Below are positions 1 through 12,300 of a stretch of DNA of 64,000 nt, in pieces. Position numbers and translations under genes: made by a program. The notes beneath the pieces are model-generated. The model had not been told where the DNA came from. It made no database searches and worked only from the letters and a program-made list of their open reading frames with translations. The stretch's first letter is position 1, and every line of letters begins with the position of its first letter. Source of the DNA: Streptobacillus felis (GTDB lineage Bacteria; Fusobacteriota; Fusobacteriia; Fusobacteriales; Leptotrichiaceae). Location of the stretch: positions 756 through 64,755 of the forward strand of contig NZ_LOHX01000287.1 of NCBI RefSeq assembly GCF_001559775.1, in the 5' to 3' direction.

Positions 1-1
1 G

Positions 2-301
2 AAAGAAGTTAAAATAAAATATAGTAAAAATGAATTTAATAAACTACAGAAATTAGATAATAAGACAAAAATAAGAAAAATTGAAAGTGTAGATTCATTG
101 GAATCTGCTAAAAAATTTTTTTTAGAAAGAGTTAGACCTGAAACAATAAACAAAATGGAAAATGGAGCAATTACAGGTGTTGGATATAATGGCGAAACAT
201 ATACAATTAGAGACTATTCTAAAATGGGTGATCAACCTGTAACAATTGATATAAATGGAAATGGTTTTTCAAATAATAAAATAAAATTTATAAAGAAATA
301 G
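2..301 (+). CDS. C-terminal end of a large protein, likely polymorphic toxin tip (partial)
   Basis: The frame is open from base 2 to the TAG at 299-301, so this is the last 99 codons of a gene that begins outside the window. A TTG at 98 is in frame but has no ribosome binding site. The tail is hydrophilic, Lys/Asn-rich and has no membrane segment. It ends in a compact region with the motifs GVGYNGETYTIRDYSK and VTIDINGNG. A variable C-terminus directly followed, 7 bases later, by a small unrelated gene is the usual arrangement of a CdiA/FHA-type toxin and its immunity gene, and a TpsA/TpsB cluster lies at the other end of the window. The toxin family is not recognised; the toxin role is inferred from context. 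Confidence 0.5.
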   Translation, partial: KEVKIKYSKNEFNKLQKLDNKTKIRKIESVDSLESAKKFFLERVRPETINKMENGAITGVGYNGETYTIRDYSKMGDQPVTIDINGNGFSNNKIKFIKK

Positions 302-308
302 GTGTGAT

Positions 309-1232
309 GTGGAAGATATAGTTGTAAAAATAAAAAAAATAATGGAATATAAAGGTTGGTATGATTTTGAAATTAACAGTAAATACAATAAGATGATTAT
401 TATAAATGAAGGGGTTTCTTATTTAAGTTCATATACATATAAGGTTTATATGGATTATTTTAAAAAAAAGGAGAAAATAAATATAGTAAATTTGGAATTT
501 GAAAATATTGAAAAATATACACCAATAAAATATAGTGAAACTGATTATAACTATTATGAAATAAATAGTGAATTAGAATATGGCATATATAATAGTTATG
601 AAAATTTACCTATGTATTCAAGTAATTTACATTTATACTTGCCAGAAAAATCAGAAGCTTTTATTATTTTAGATTATTTTAGTGAATTTGCTATTGCATT
701 TGGTAGTGATGATTTTATAGAATATTTTTTAGAGAACTATTATTTGAGTTATGAAAATTATATTGAATATATTGAGGTAAATAAAAAAGATGTTTTTAGT
801 AAATATAAAGAAAGACTTGTATATAAAAAACATGAAAATAATGTTTTTTGTAAATATCCATATTTTTTAAATTGTGATGAATATGAAAAAACACAAACTG
901 TTGAAGAAGTGAAAGAAAGGTTAAAAGATTTATATCCTTATTTTACTGATCAAATATTAATAAATGAATCAGAAGTTTATTTTGAGTTTTATGAATATTT
1001 CTATATGAAGGAATTGATGTCTAGGGATGTGACATATAATAAATATATTAAATACAATGCAATTAATAAGAAGGAAATATATTATTCGGAGTTATTATGT
1101 TTTTTTCAAAATTTAGCATACGAATTAGAATTAGATTATACACATATTATAGAGATATTTGATACAGATAAAACATATTGTAATAAAAAGGTTTATAGTA
1201 TCTGTACGATAACATATGCGATAGATAAATAA
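309..1232 (+). CDS. Hypothetical protein, probable immunity partner of the upstream toxin
   Basis: A 307-residue, very Tyr/Glu/Lys/Asn-rich soluble protein with no signal peptide or membrane segment. I do not recognise a family. It starts with GTG 7 bases after the upstream stop; a weak AGGTG overlaps that stop, so translation may be coupled. Lack of a secretion signal, acidic tone and position immediately 3' of a large exoprotein are what is expected of a cytoplasmic immunity protein. At about 300 residues it is long for that role, so a fused or unrelated accessory protein is possible. Confidence 0.45.
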   Translation: MEDIVVKIKKIMEYKGWYDFEINSKYNKMIIINEGVSYLSSYTYKVYMDYFKKKEKINIVNLEFENIEKYTPIKYSETDYNYYEINSELEYGIYNSYENLPMYSSNLHLYLPEKSEAFIILDYFSEFAIAFGSDDFIEYFLENYYLSYENYIEYIEVNKKDVFSKYKERLVYKKHENNVFCKYPYFLNCDEYEKTQTVEEVKERLKDLYPYFTDQILINESEVYFEFYEYFYMKELMSRDVTYNKYIKYNAINKKEIYYSELLCFFQNLAYELELDYTHIIEIFDTDKTYCNKKVYSICTITYAIDK

Positions 1233-1331
1233 AGCTATTATAAAATTTTTAAAAGTTGTAGTTGTATGATGAACTTGTAACAGAATAGTAAAGTTATATA
1301 TAATATAATTAAGAAAATAATGAAAAAGAAT

Positions 1332-2060
1332 ATGATGAAAAAACACTCAGAAGAATTAAAAAATAAACTTATTAATTTACATCTACAAGAAGGAAGAATA
1401 TACAATATACTATCATAAAGAATATGAAGTATCAAAAGTAACAATAGCAAAATGGTGGAAATATTTTAATAAAGAATTCCAAATAAAAGCCAAAAATAAT
1501 TCAAATAATTTAAATAAAGCAGAATTAATGAAAGAAAAACTACGTTTAAAAATAGAATTGAAATAAATGGGAAAAAATATATTCATAAAAAATCATCGGC
1601 ATTCTTTGCAAAGGAGCACGATTAAAGTCTTATCGATTTATAGAAGAAAATAAAAAAAATTTGGATTAAGGTGGCGATTTAGTAGGATGAAAATACGTGC
1701 TAATTCATACTATAATTTTTTAAAAAGAGGTTCTTTTTATTAATGAGGAGATGATAAAAGTTAGGAAATAAAATTGTATAAAATAAAGGTTGTATAATTT
1801 GCAAATATTTTGTAATATAGTTTTGAAAAAAATCTTACAAAGGAGTTTACTATTTATACAACAATAATTTTATAAAACATTCACACCTGAATTAAGAGGG
1901 GGAAATTTTTAAGAATCTACACTAATTGGAAATACAATATATTTTTAAGCAACAAGAATTGATAAAAGATAAATTTATTATTCTAAATTTCCACATATAC
2001 ATGACTATATAAATACTAATAGAGTACAATCCATAAAATTAGTACGTATAAGTGTTAAAA
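1332..2060 (+). pseudogene. Decayed IS3-family transposase (orfA plus orfB fragments)
   Basis: Short reading-frame pieces follow one another in different frames. From 1332 a frame begins MMKKHSEELKNKLINLHLQE and stops at once. A +1-shifted piece at about 1425-1566 reads VSKVTIAKWWKYFNKEFQ, the helix-turn-helix region typical of IS3-type OrfA, then stops. Pieces at about 1570-1740 resemble the start of OrfB (FAKE, FIEENKK, MKIRANSYYNFLK). Around 1945-2040 FKQQELIKDKF and HDYINTNRVQSI resemble late OrfB. There are several stops and shifts, so no functional transposase. The right-hand limit is uncertain and no clear terminal inverted repeats were found. Confidence 0.55.
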
Positions 2061-2229
2061 AAATAAATATATAAGAGTATGTGAAGATAGAAATGTATCG
2101 CGAAATATATTTGGGTATAATCATAATATAGATTCAAAAGAATTGATAAATATAACGCCTGATAAAGATTATTCATAATCACATGAATTTCTCATTATAA
2201 AATTATTTGTAGTGGAGAAAGGAGCAAAT
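2061..2229. other. Non-coding AT-rich stretch before sufU
   Basis: No plausible gene is seen here. It probably contains further IS debris (a scrap at about 2080-2178 stays open for some 30 codons) and presumably the promoter of the sufU operon. No clear -35/-10 pair could be picked out with confidence. Confidence 0.4.
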
Positions 2230-2652
2230 ATGAGTTTAGACAGACTTTACCAATTGACAATATTGGAATATAATAAAAGAGACGACTTAAGAGGAGAAAT
2301 AGAAGATGCAACAGATGTTGAAAGAGGACATAATCCATCTTGTGGTGATGATCTTTCTGTTGTATTAAAAGTAGTAGGAGATAAAATAGAAAATGCTTCG
2401 TTTTTAGGAAATGGATGTGCTATTTCTACTGCTTCTGCAGCTATGCTTGTAGAATTAATAAAAGGTAAAAGCATTAGTGAGGCAAAAGAAATAATAAATG
2501 TATTCTTTAAAGTTATGAAAGGTGAAGAAGTAGAAAATAGTGATATACTAGGAGAAGCTATGCTTTTAGAAGTAACTAAAGATATGCCTGCTAGAATTAA
2601 ATGTTCAACTCTAGCTTGGCATAGTTTAAAGGTCATTTTAGAAAAATATTAG
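2230..2652 (+). CDS. sufU: SufU-type iron-sulfur cluster assembly protein
   Basis: A 140-residue SufU/IscU-like protein, which accepts persulfide sulfur from the cysteine desulfurase SufS and serves Fe-S cluster assembly in the cytoplasm. The three metal/sulfur Cys motifs are all present in order: NPSCGD (about residue 36), GNGCAIS (about 62) and RIKCSTLAW (about 123). The ATG at 2230 is chosen because GAAAGGAG sits just upstream; an in-frame GTG at 2212 precedes that Shine-Dalgarno. It is the first gene of a tight group with tmk, hisS and aspS. The other suf genes are not adjacent, whereas sufU usually follows sufS. Confidence 0.92.
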   Translation: MSLDRLYQLTILEYNKRDDLRGEIEDATDVERGHNPSCGDDLSVVLKVVGDKIENASFLGNGCAISTASAAMLVELIKGKSISEAKEIINVFFKVMKGEEVENSDILGEAMLLEVTKDMPARIKCSTLAWHSLKVILEKY

Positions 2653-2661
2653 GAGAATATT

Positions 2662-3333
2662 ATGGGAAAATTAATAATTATTGAAGGTACTGATGGAAGT
2701 GGAAAACAAACACAAACAGAAAAGTTATACAGTAGATTAGTTGATGATGGGAATAAAGTAAAGAAAATTTCTTTTCCTAACTATGATTCTAATTCATCAG
2801 CTTTGGTTAAGATGTATTTATCAGGAGAATTTGGATCAAAACCAACAGATGTTAATGCATATGCAGCTTCTACTTTTTATGGTATAGATAGATATGCATC
2901 TTACAAAACAGATTGGGGAAAAGAATATATTTCTGGAACTATAATAATCAGTGATAGATATACAGGTTCTAATATGATACACCATGGTTCTAAATTTGAT
3001 GATGAAAAAGAAAAGGAAAAATATCTTTGTTGGCTAGAAGATTTAGAATTTGATAAATTTGGTATACCTAGACCTGATGTTACAATATTTTTAAATGTTC
3101 CTATAGACTATACTTTTAGTTTGATGGAAAATAGAGATAATAAATTTACTGGTGAAAGTAAGAAAGATATACATGAAAGTGATAAAGACTATTTAAGAAA
3201 ATCATACTACAACGCCTTAGATATTGCTAAACAAAAAGGTTGGAAGGTAATAGATTGTGTAGTAAATAATAGGATGCTTAGTATAGAAGAAATACATGAA
3301 TTAATATATGCAAATGTAAAGGAGATTTTATGA
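2662..3333 (+). CDS. tmk: Thymidylate kinase
   Basis: A 223-residue dTMP kinase that converts dTMP to dTDP for DNA synthesis. The P-loop IEGTDGSGKQTQ lies at residues 8-19, and the nucleoside-binding DRYTGSNMIHHG motif at about residues 99-110. The form is the slightly longer variant found in clostridia and fusobacteria (a Lys/Asn-rich region about 140-175 replaces the usual LID). It starts 9 bases after sufU behind AGGAGAATATT, and its end overlaps hisS by 4 bases, so the two are translationally coupled. Confidence 0.92.
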   Translation: MGKLIIIEGTDGSGKQTQTEKLYSRLVDDGNKVKKISFPNYDSNSSALVKMYLSGEFGSKPTDVNAYAASTFYGIDRYASYKTDWGKEYISGTIIISDRYTGSNMIHHGSKFDDEKEKEKYLCWLEDLEFDKFGIPRPDVTIFLNVPIDYTFSLMENRDNKFTGESKKDIHESDKDYLRKSYYNALDIAKQKGWKVIDCVVNNRMLSIEEIHELIYANVKEIL

Positions 3334-4568
3334 AATTTGAAACACTAAGAGGAATGAAAGATATGTTTTCTATAGATGTTGATAAGTATAACTTTATTGT
3401 TAATACAGCTAAGAAAACTTTTGATAAATATGGTTATTCTAATATAATAACACCAATATTAGAGGAAACAGATCTTTTTAAAAGAGCTGTAGGAGATGAA
3501 ACAGATGTAGTATCTAAGGAAATGTATACATTTATGGACAAAGGAGATAGAAGTGTAACTATGCGTCCAGAAGGAACTGCAGGTGTAGTTAGAGCATATT
3601 TAAATGCAGGATTTCATAAATCTAGTCCTAATGTAAAATGGTACTATTATGGTCCTATGTATAGATATGAAGCTCCACAAAAAGGAAGATATAGAGAATT
3701 TCATCAATTTGGAGTAGAATCATTTGGGATTAGAAGCCCTTTCTTAGATGCAGAATTAATAACTATGGCATGTGAATTCTTAAATCAATTAGGAATTAAT
3801 GATTTAGTAGTTGAATTAAATTCACTTGGTTCAGTAGAATCTAGAATAGTATATATTAAAGAATTACAAAACTACCTATTATCTAATATAGATAAATTAA
3901 GTAATGATTCAAAAATTAGAGCAGAAAAAAATCCATTAAGAGTATTTGATTCAAAAGATGAAGGAGATCAAAAAGTATTAGAAAGTGCACCAAAATTACA
4001 CGACTTTTTTGATGAAGAAAGTACAAAATATTTTGAAGAATTAAAATCAACTCTTTATAAATTTAATGTAAAATATGTAATTAATCCAGCATTAGTAAGA
4101 GGACTTGATTACTACTGTGATACTGTATTTGAAATTAAATCAAGTAAGCTTGGTTCTCAATCTACAGTACTAGGTGGAGGAAGATATGATAAGCTAACTG
4201 AAATACTTGGAGGAGTTAAAGTTCCTGGAATAGGTTTTGCTGCAGGTATAGAAAGATTATCTATGATAATGGATGAAAGCTTGTTAGAAAAAAATGATAA
4301 AAAAATATATATAGCATATTTTGAAGAAACAAAAGATTACTTATTAGAAGTATTAAAAGAGCTTAGAAAACATGATTTAAATGTTGAATTTGAATATAGT
4401 TTAAAAGGATTTTCAGCTCAAATGAAAAAAGCTAATAAAATTGGTGTAAATTATGTTATAATATTAGGTGAAAATGAAATTAAAAATGGAAAAGTTACTT
4501 TTAAAGATTTTAATACAGGAAATCAAGAAGAGATTAGTATTACAGAAGTAATAGAAAGGGTAAAATAA
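3330..4568 (+). CDS. hisS: Histidyl-tRNA synthetase
   Basis: A 412-residue class II aminoacyl-tRNA synthetase that charges tRNA-His. Visible landmarks are motif 2 ([11 protein letters not shown], then [12 protein letters not shown]), the histidine-specific [14 protein letters not shown] at about 253-267, and motif 3 [11 protein letters not shown] at about 300. A C-terminal anticodon-binding domain follows from about 325 to the end. The start overlaps tmk by ATGA and the stop overlaps aspS by one base, which argues for one co-translated operon. Length is normal for bacteria. Confidence 0.97.
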   Translation: MKFETLRGMKDMFSIDVDKYNFIVNTAKKTFDKYGYSNIITPILEETDLFKRAVGDETDVVSKEMYTFMDKGDRSVTMRPEGTAGVVRAYLNAGFHKSSPNVKWYYYGPMYRYEAPQKGRYREFHQFGVESFGIRSPFLDAELITMACEFLNQLGINDLVVELNSLGSVESRIVYIKELQNYLLSNIDKLSNDSKIRAEKNPLRVFDSKDEGDQKVLESAPKLHDFFDEESTKYFEELKSTLYKFNVKYVINPALVRGLDYYCDTVFEIKSSKLGSQSTVLGGGRYDKLTEILGGVKVPGIGFAAGIERLSMIMDESLLEKNDKKIYIAYFEETKDYLLEVLKELRKHDLNVEFEYSLKGFSAQMKKANKIGVNYVIILGENEIKNGKVTFKDFNTGNQEEISITEVIERVK

Positions 4569-6331
4569 TGTATAGAAGTCATAAGTTAAATGAATTAAGA
4601 ATAGAAAATGTTAATGAAGTAGTAACTTTATCAGGATGGGTTGATAAAGTAAGAGATTTAGGACATTTTACTTTTATAGATTTAAGAGATAGATATGGAA
4701 TTACACAAATCTTAATTAATGAAAATTCACCAAAAGAAGTTCAAGAATTAGTAAAGAAAATAAAAAATGAGTTTGTAATACAAGTAAAAGGAAAAGTATT
4801 AGAAAGAAGTTCAAAGAATAAAAATATTGATACTGGAGATATAGAAGTATTAGCTGAAGAGTTAAATATACTTTCAGCTTCAAAACAATTACCTTTTGAA
4901 TTAAGTGAAGGTAATGTAAATGAAAACTTAAGATTAACATATAGATACTTAGATATTAGAAGAAGAAAAGTATTAGAAAATATTAAGAAAAGAAATGAAA
5001 TGTTATTCTCTATAAGAGAATTTATGAATAATGAAGGATTCTTAGATATAGATACACCTATACTTGGTAAAGCAACACCAGAAGGTGCTCGTGATTTCAT
5101 AGTTCCAAGTAGAATACAAAAAGGTGACTTTTATGCACTTCCACAATCACCTCAATTATTCAAACAAACATTAATGGTTGCTGGTGTAGATAAATATTAC
5201 CAACTAGCTAAATGTTTTAGAGATGAAGATTTAAGAGCTGATAGACAACCTGAATTTACACAACTTGATTTAGAAATGTCATTTATACATCAAGAAGATA
5301 TATTAAATCTAGTTGAAAGATTAGCTAAAAAAGTATTTAAGGATGTTACAGGTGAAACTCAAGAAGCACCTTTTGAAAGAATTAGCTATGATTATGCAAT
5401 GAATAATTATGGTTCTGATAAACCTGATTTAAGATTTGATATGAAGATACAAGATATTTCAGATATAGTTAATGGTAAAGGATTTTCAGTATTTGATGAT
5501 GCAATATCAAATGGAGGTAGTGTAAGAGCTATAGTATCTGAAGATAGAGAATTTTCAAGAAAGAAAATTAAAGACTTAGAAGATTTTGTTAAAGTATATT
5601 ATAAAGCGAAAGGTTTAGCGTATATTAAAAAATTAGAAGATGGAAGTATTAATTCACCTATAGCTAAATTCTTTGATGAAGAAACTTTAAATGCTTTAGT
5701 AGAAAGACTTGAATTAAAGAATAATGAAATAGTATTTATACTTGCAGATAAGAATAAGGTAGTACTTGATGGATTAGGTGCTTTAAGATTAAAACTAGGA
5801 GAAGAGTTAGGATTAATAGACAAAGATAAATTTAAATTTGTTTGGGTTCTTGATTTCCCTATGTTTGAATATTCAGAAGAAGAAGAAAGATATCAAGCAG
5901 CACATCATCCATTTACATCAATTAAAAAAGAACATATTAAATATTTAGAAACTAAAGAATATGATAAAATACTTTCTGAATCATATGATTTAGTGTTAAA
6001 TGGATATGAAATAGGTGGAGGTTCGATAAGAATACATGATTCTGAACTTCAATCTAAAGTATTTGATGAATTAGGATTATCAAAAGAAGAACAATTAGAT
6101 AAATTTGGATTTTTCCTAGAAACATTAAGTTATGGAGTTCCACCACATGGAGGATTAGCATTTGGTTTAGATAGATGGTTAATGGCTATGCTTAAAGAAA
6201 ATTCAATAAAAGAAGTAATACCATTCCCTAAGACAAATAAAGGACAAGATCTATTAACAGGAGCACCTGCAGATGTTGATCATAATCAACTTGAAAATGA
6301 TTTAAGATTAAAAAAAATAATTATAGAATAA
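4568..6331 (+). CDS. aspS: Aspartyl-tRNA synthetase
   Basis: A 587-residue bacterial-type AspRS: N-terminal OB-fold anticodon domain (1-100), class II core with motif 2 ([18 protein letters not shown]), a GAD insertion (about 290-410), and motif 3 ([14 protein letters not shown]) near 530. The stop of hisS and this ATG share a base (TAATG). The gene ends at a perfect terminator-like palindrome. Whether the enzyme is discriminating or also charges tRNA-Asn cannot be decided from the sequence; no gatCAB genes are in the window. Confidence 0.97.
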   Translation: MYRSHKLNELRIENVNEVVTLSGWVDKVRDLGHFTFIDLRDRYGITQILINENSPKEVQELVKKIKNEFVIQVKGKVLERSSKNKNIDTGDIEVLAEELNILSASKQLPFELSEGNVNENLRLTYRYLDIRRRKVLENIKKRNEMLFSIREFMNNEGFLDIDTPILGKATPEGARDFIVPSRIQKGDFYALPQSPQLFKQTLMVAGVDKYYQLAKCFRDEDLRADRQPEFTQLDLEMSFIHQEDILNLVERLAKKVFKDVTGETQEAPFERISYDYAMNNYGSDKPDLRFDMKIQDISDIVNGKGFSVFDDAISNGGSVRAIVSEDREFSRKKIKDLEDFVKVYYKAKGLAYIKKLEDGSINSPIAKFFDEETLNALVERLELKNNEIVFILADKNKVVLDGLGALRLKLGEELGLIDKDKFKFVWVLDFPMFEYSEEEERYQAAHHPFTSIKKEHIKYLETKEYDKILSESYDLVLNGYEIGGGSIRIHDSELQSKVFDELGLSKEEQLDKFGFFLETLSYGVPPHGGLAFGLDRWLMAMLKENSIKEVIPFPKTNKGQDLLTGAPADVDHNQLENDLRLKKIIIE

Positions 6332-6353
6332 AACTGGTCTATAGACCAGTTTT
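6330..6353 (+). terminator. Perfect 24-bp palindrome / terminator after aspS
   Basis: AAAACTGGTC-TATA-GACCAGTTTT is a perfect inverted repeat starting at the aspS stop codon, with A- and T-runs on both sides, so it can act as a bidirectional terminator. Only 24 bases separate it from the next ATG (6378), leaving no room for a separate promoter, so it may be a partial terminator or attenuator for the autotransporter gene. Confidence 0.75.
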
Positions 6354-6377
6354 ATTATGAAAAACGAAAGGATAAAA

Positions 6378-9300
6378 ATGAAATACAAACAAAAACTCTT
6401 TTTAATTTTATTTCTAACAGGGAGTATAGGGCTATCTAATGTTGGTAGACATGATATAGAATGGTTTACTAATTATGAGGACTTCGCAATGAATAAAGGT
6501 AAGTATTCTATAGGAAAAGAAAATGTTATAGTTTATAGAAAAGATGGTACTGTTTCAGGAAAAATAGAACAACCAATACCAAATTTTGATGGAGTTGTTG
6601 ATCCGGGGTATTTTGCTTTATGGGGAGATAGCCAAATATTAACAGGAGTAACCCATGTTGGGCATCCAGATAATTTTACTTTTTCTAAAAGACATATTAG
6701 AGATGATGTTGAACTTTATTCTGGGTACAAGTTATTAAGTAAAGATAAAAAATATGAAAAATTTTCTGAAAATATTGGTGCATATTATAGGTTAAACATT
6801 GGAAGAGACTATTCACTTGTAAGAACAAATAAAGTAGCATTTGATGCTCATGCTCATGAAGCTATTACACAAAATGATTGGAATAGAATAAAGGATAATG
6901 ATTTACTCGCTAGAATTGGTGGAGGAGTAAATGTAATAGCGGTTGATAATAAAAAAGAGGAGTGGGCAGTGCCTTATGGTCATATAGCAGGTGGTTTAAA
7001 TAAGGTAAAAAGTAAATGGCAAACAGGAAATCAAGGAATTGATAAAGTAATTTATTTAATGATAGAAAAGACACCTAAAACTCCACTTGATTCAGGGACT
7101 AAACCAGGGGATAGTGGGTCACCATTATTTTGGTGGGATTCTGTTAATAAAAAATGGCTAATTGCTTCAAGTAATACAGGTGGAAGTAATGCCGGGTATA
7201 CTAAGAGTTCTCAACTTTTAAGTAATGCCCCTATATTTGAAAAATGGAAAAATTTAATTAATGATGATGAAATAACTGGAAATAATGTATTTTTTGAAAA
7301 TGGTGTATTAAGAGTGGGTAATCAAAACAGAAGTTTTGATGATAGAGAAGAAAGAAGGATAGAAAACAATAGAATAACTTCTCATGTTATAACTCAAGAT
7401 GGTACTATAAATGAAAAAATGTTTAAAGTAAAAAATCAGATATTTAATAGTCCGAATTTATCAGTAAATGTAATAGGTAATACAGATACAGGTTCTGCGA
7501 GATTAGAATTTAAAAATAATACGACATTAAAAGGAAATGGTAATTTACTTACAGCAGGATTATTGGTACATAAAAATGCTGTGTTGAATTATGAATTAAA
7601 TTTTCGTAAAAATAATATAGTAAGAAAAATTGGAGAAGGTAAATTAGTAATTAAAAGCACTGGTAATAATGGTGGAGATTTAAATTTAGGTGGTGGAGAA
7701 ACTGTATTAGAAAATACAGGAGGATATGCTGCTGCAAATATTAGATTAGCTCAAGGTGCGAAACTAACTATAAATAGAGCTGATCAATTAAATGGTGATA
7801 ATGTGATCTTTGGACATAGAGGAGGAACTTTAAATGTAAATGGTGTTAATTTAGGATTTAGAGATATTTACCATATGGATAAGGATGCAAAAATAGCAAA
7901 TGAATCGACAAGTAAATCTACGGTTACATTTAATCCATCTAGTGGTGAAAGAGTATTCTTAGGTAGTTTTAAAAATAATTTAGATATAAAATATAATCCG
8001 GGAGAAAATAATTCAATTTGGTCAGTAAGAAGTAAAGATACTGATATTAAGGGTAATTTTGATATAGAAAAGGGTAGTGTTAAAATTGAAGGAGATACTG
8101 TTGTACATGGTTATAAAAATACAGTATATGAAGATGAGTTTGAAGAAGCTAAATTTAAAGCTGCTAATATTGACATAAAAAATACTTCTAAATTAGAAAT
8201 AAATAGAGCTGCTAAGGTTGAAACCACAATTAATGTTAAAGACAATTCAGTTTTAGAGGTAAATGCTTTAGGAACAGTCAAAGACATGCCGACACCTTAT
8301 GATGGAGCTAGAACAGAAAAAGAAATTAATGATGTTGTTGTTAAGGGTATAATTAACTTTAATTCTTCTGCAACAAATAATTTTAAATCTAATGTAGAAA
8401 ATAATAATGAAGCTAGAATAGAAGCTGAGATAAAAGGTAATATTAAAGCTGTAAAAGAAGGGTCAGGATTACTTCATTTAAAAAATAATCAAAATTCCAG
8501 TTTAAATGGTAATTTTGAAGTAAATGGTGGTAAGATAAAAGCGAGCACTGAAGGAACTCTAGGGAATACTATTACTAAATTAAATAATCATTCTATATTA
8601 GAAGTAGAAAATAACGAAGATTTAGATACTTTATTAGATAGAATTGATAAAAGTTCAGAAGGTGTACTTAGCTTAGGTCAAAATATTAATAATATATCTA
8701 CTAAATTAAATGGGTATTCTTCACTATTTTTAGGAAGTAGCAAAAATATTACTATAGGGGATGAAAATACAGCTATAAATGCAAATATTAATACTTTGAA
8801 TTTAGGTGGAGATAATGGAACTCTAACTTTAAAGGGATTAAATAACTCAACTACAGTTACTAAGTTAAATATTGGAGATGGTGTTAATAGAGGTACAGTA
8901 ATAGTAGATAGAATAGGAGCTAATAATACTAATCTTGATATAGATGTTAAAAATGGTGTTAATTTAATAATAAACCATCATGATAATAATGCTAAAAATA
9001 TTAAATTAGGATATGGTTCTAGTTTAGATCAAATATATAGATTTAACTTAAAAGATGAATCAGAAGGTGTACTTTATGTTGATCCTAATGCATCTTTAGG
9101 TGAGAATAATAGATATACTGCCTTAGGTACTGCAAAAGGTAATGAAGTAAGACTATATAACTATAACGGAGGAAATAATAATTATCATTTTTCTGGTGAA
9201 GGTAAGTTAAATATTGATATGGTCTTAGATAATAAGGACTTAGTAGTAGATGGACAATATTTTGAAGGTGGAGTAGTTGAATTAAAGAGAAATTCAGATA

Positions 9301-12300
9301 CATATACTGGAAATATTACAGTTATGGGTAATAAAAATGGAGAAAATAAAGGGAATATTACTCTAGTATTAGGTAGTGAAAAACCTTTAGGTGAAAATAA
9401 TAAATTGTTAGTTAAAGATGGTGGAATAGTTGATTTAAATTCTAAAAACTTAACAGTTAAAATAGATGCTAATAATAATCAATATGGGACTATTAAAAAT
9501 AGTCAAAATCCTTATTCAACTTTAACTATAAATACTGATACTACTGATTTAGCATTAAATAATAAATTAGTAGGGAATATAAACTTAGTTAAACTTGGAT
9601 CTTCTAGTTTAGAATTAACTAATGAAGAAAATGAATTTAACAAAGATACTAAAGGTGATATTTTAGTTAAAGAAGGTAAATTGAATTACTATAATTCAAA
9701 TGCATATAGAAATACTAAAATTAAAATAGAAGATAATACTATATTAAATACAAGAACTGAACAAGTTACTTCAGAAATTACAGCTAATGGTGGAAAAATT
9801 AAAGTGGATACACCTTTAACACCTGCAGTTGGAGATAAAAATACTACTTTTGCTAAAATAGTTATGCAAAAGAATTTAGTAGTAGATGGTGCAGCTAATG
9901 ATATTACTAAGAAGGTAATATATAATGATGTTGCATTAAATGGTAATAATATTACATTTAATAATCAATTTGTAAGCTGGGCTAACTTTACTGGTGATGG
10001 AAATAATAAAGGTGAAGCAGAATTTAATAATTCTACTTACTATTTAAATGGTGGAAATCATAAGGGATTATCGAATCCTAATGTAAGTAAGATTAAGTTA
10101 AATGATTCTGAAATTAGAGTTAGAGACTATAATAATGAAGTTAAAGATAAAAACAGCGATAAATTAACTAATATAGAAATTAGTGGAAATTCTGTTATAC
10201 GTAATGGTATTAGAAATGTAGATAATGGTGGAGGAGCTAAGAGTGACTTTAATAACCCTATAACTATTAAAGAAGATGCAACTTTAACATTATCTGTAAA
10301 TAATCAATTTGGTAATGACTTCACTATAGATTCTAAAATTAAAGGTGAAGGTAAGATTAAACTTGAACAAACTAGTTCAGGTACTATAAATATTACGGAT
10401 AACTTTAAAGAATTTACTGGAACTATGGAAGCAGCTGCTGGATCTAAAGATAGACAATTTAAGTTTAATATAAATGCAGAAAATGAAGAAGATAGAGTAT
10501 TAGGATATAAATTCATTGATGGTAAATATGTAAATAAATCAGATAAGGCTTTAGGATTTAAAAATATTAAAGACTTTACTGGTGAAATTCATGGTAATAT
10601 GGGAGACATATTATTAATTGATAAAGATGCTATAACAACTAATGGTAAAATATTATTAAGTCAAGATAAGAATGTAATAATGAGAATTAGTGAAGATTCA
10701 GTTATGTCTAATATGAATGTTGAAGGAGTAGCTAATGGAAATTCAAAAATTATTAAACAAGGTAATTTTGATTTAAGAGTTAATGATATTACAACTAAAA
10801 ATATATCTACTACAGATATAACTGAAGGTACTTTAACTATAGCTAAAGATATATTTAGTAAATATGGAAGTTCATATAACTTAAGTGAAAATACTAAACT
10901 TATTGCTGACTTTGCTAATGATGGTAATATTAATTCAAATATCACAGGTGAAGGGGACTTTGTTCAAAATGGTTCTAAAGTTTCTATTAACTCTACTTTG
11001 TTAAAACATACTGGAAATATTGAATTAAATAGTGAATTAGATTTAAAATTATTAAATATGCTGGACACAAATACGGTTTTAAATCAAAACTTAGTAGGTA
11101 ATGAAAATGGTAAATTAAATGTTATTGATTCGTTAGCGGATTTAGGTGGAGACACTTCAGAATTAGAAATTAATAAGGACTTATCTAAATTTAAAGGAAC
11201 TATAAATCTTGTAAATGCAAATCTTGCATTAAATATTCAAGATGCTGTAGTTGATACTAAGATAACTGGAGATATGCCAGTTTACAATAAAAATGAAAGC
11301 GAATTAACTTTAAATAATATTGAAAAATTCTCTGGTACTGTAGAATCAAGAAATGGAGATATTAAATTAAATGTAGATGAGGATATTAAAGTTTCTAAAT
11401 ATGTTATAGGTAATGGAGATATTAAAATAAATAATACTGTTGATCTTAATTTAAGTAATAAGAGATTTGAAAATAATGGGGATAAATCTTTAGTTAAATT
11501 AGGAGATGCTAAATTAAGTTTAAGTTCTAACTCTATTGAAAATATTAAGAAGGTTTCAGTAGATGAAGGAACATTATCATTAGTAGATAATAAGAATGGT
11601 GATAAAATAAACGGAAGCCTAAATATTAAAGAAAATGCTAATGTTGATTTTGTTGATGGTACATATATAAATGAAGTAGAAAATGCTGGAAATATTGTAC
11701 TTGATAATAAAGATCTTAAGATTAATAACTATACATCTAATGGTGGTAAATTTGATATTACATTAAATGAAATGAATAAAAAATTATTAGAAATTGAAAA
11801 TACAAGCGGTGATGTTAATGCTTCACTTAATGTTGGAAATAGTATTATTAATGATATAGTAGATAATCATAAGAAGTTAAACATTGCTAAAGTTCCAAAT
11901 AATATTAATTTAGTTAATATTAAAGACTATGATAGTGTTTATGAATTAAACTTAGAAAAAGATGCAGATAATATAGTAAAACTATACTCATTAATAAAAC
12001 CAGATGTGTTAAATAATCTTTATGTATTTAATGAATTAGATTTAGTAAATGGAATAAATAATGAACTTAAATATAGAAACCTTATAGAAGCAAATTTTGT
12101 AAACTATAACAAAATTGATAAGAATTATTTAAATATGAATAATACTGAATACAAGAATAAGACTGCTACTAATGGTTTAGAGGTTAATTTTGAAACAGCA
12201 CATGATGTTAAAAATGTTAAATTATCAGGTGGATTAAACTTTAATGTTTTAGGAAGTAATTTAACTACAAGCATTAAAGGTAAGGATGATGTTTCAAGTA

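Noticed and set aside
2247-2636. A 129-codon minus-strand frame opposite sufU
   Set aside because: Shadow of the real gene; low-complexity Ser/Leu-rich product without a start signal. The same applies to other minus-strand frames opposite hisS, aspS, purA, purB, polC, rpsK, rpoA and recN.
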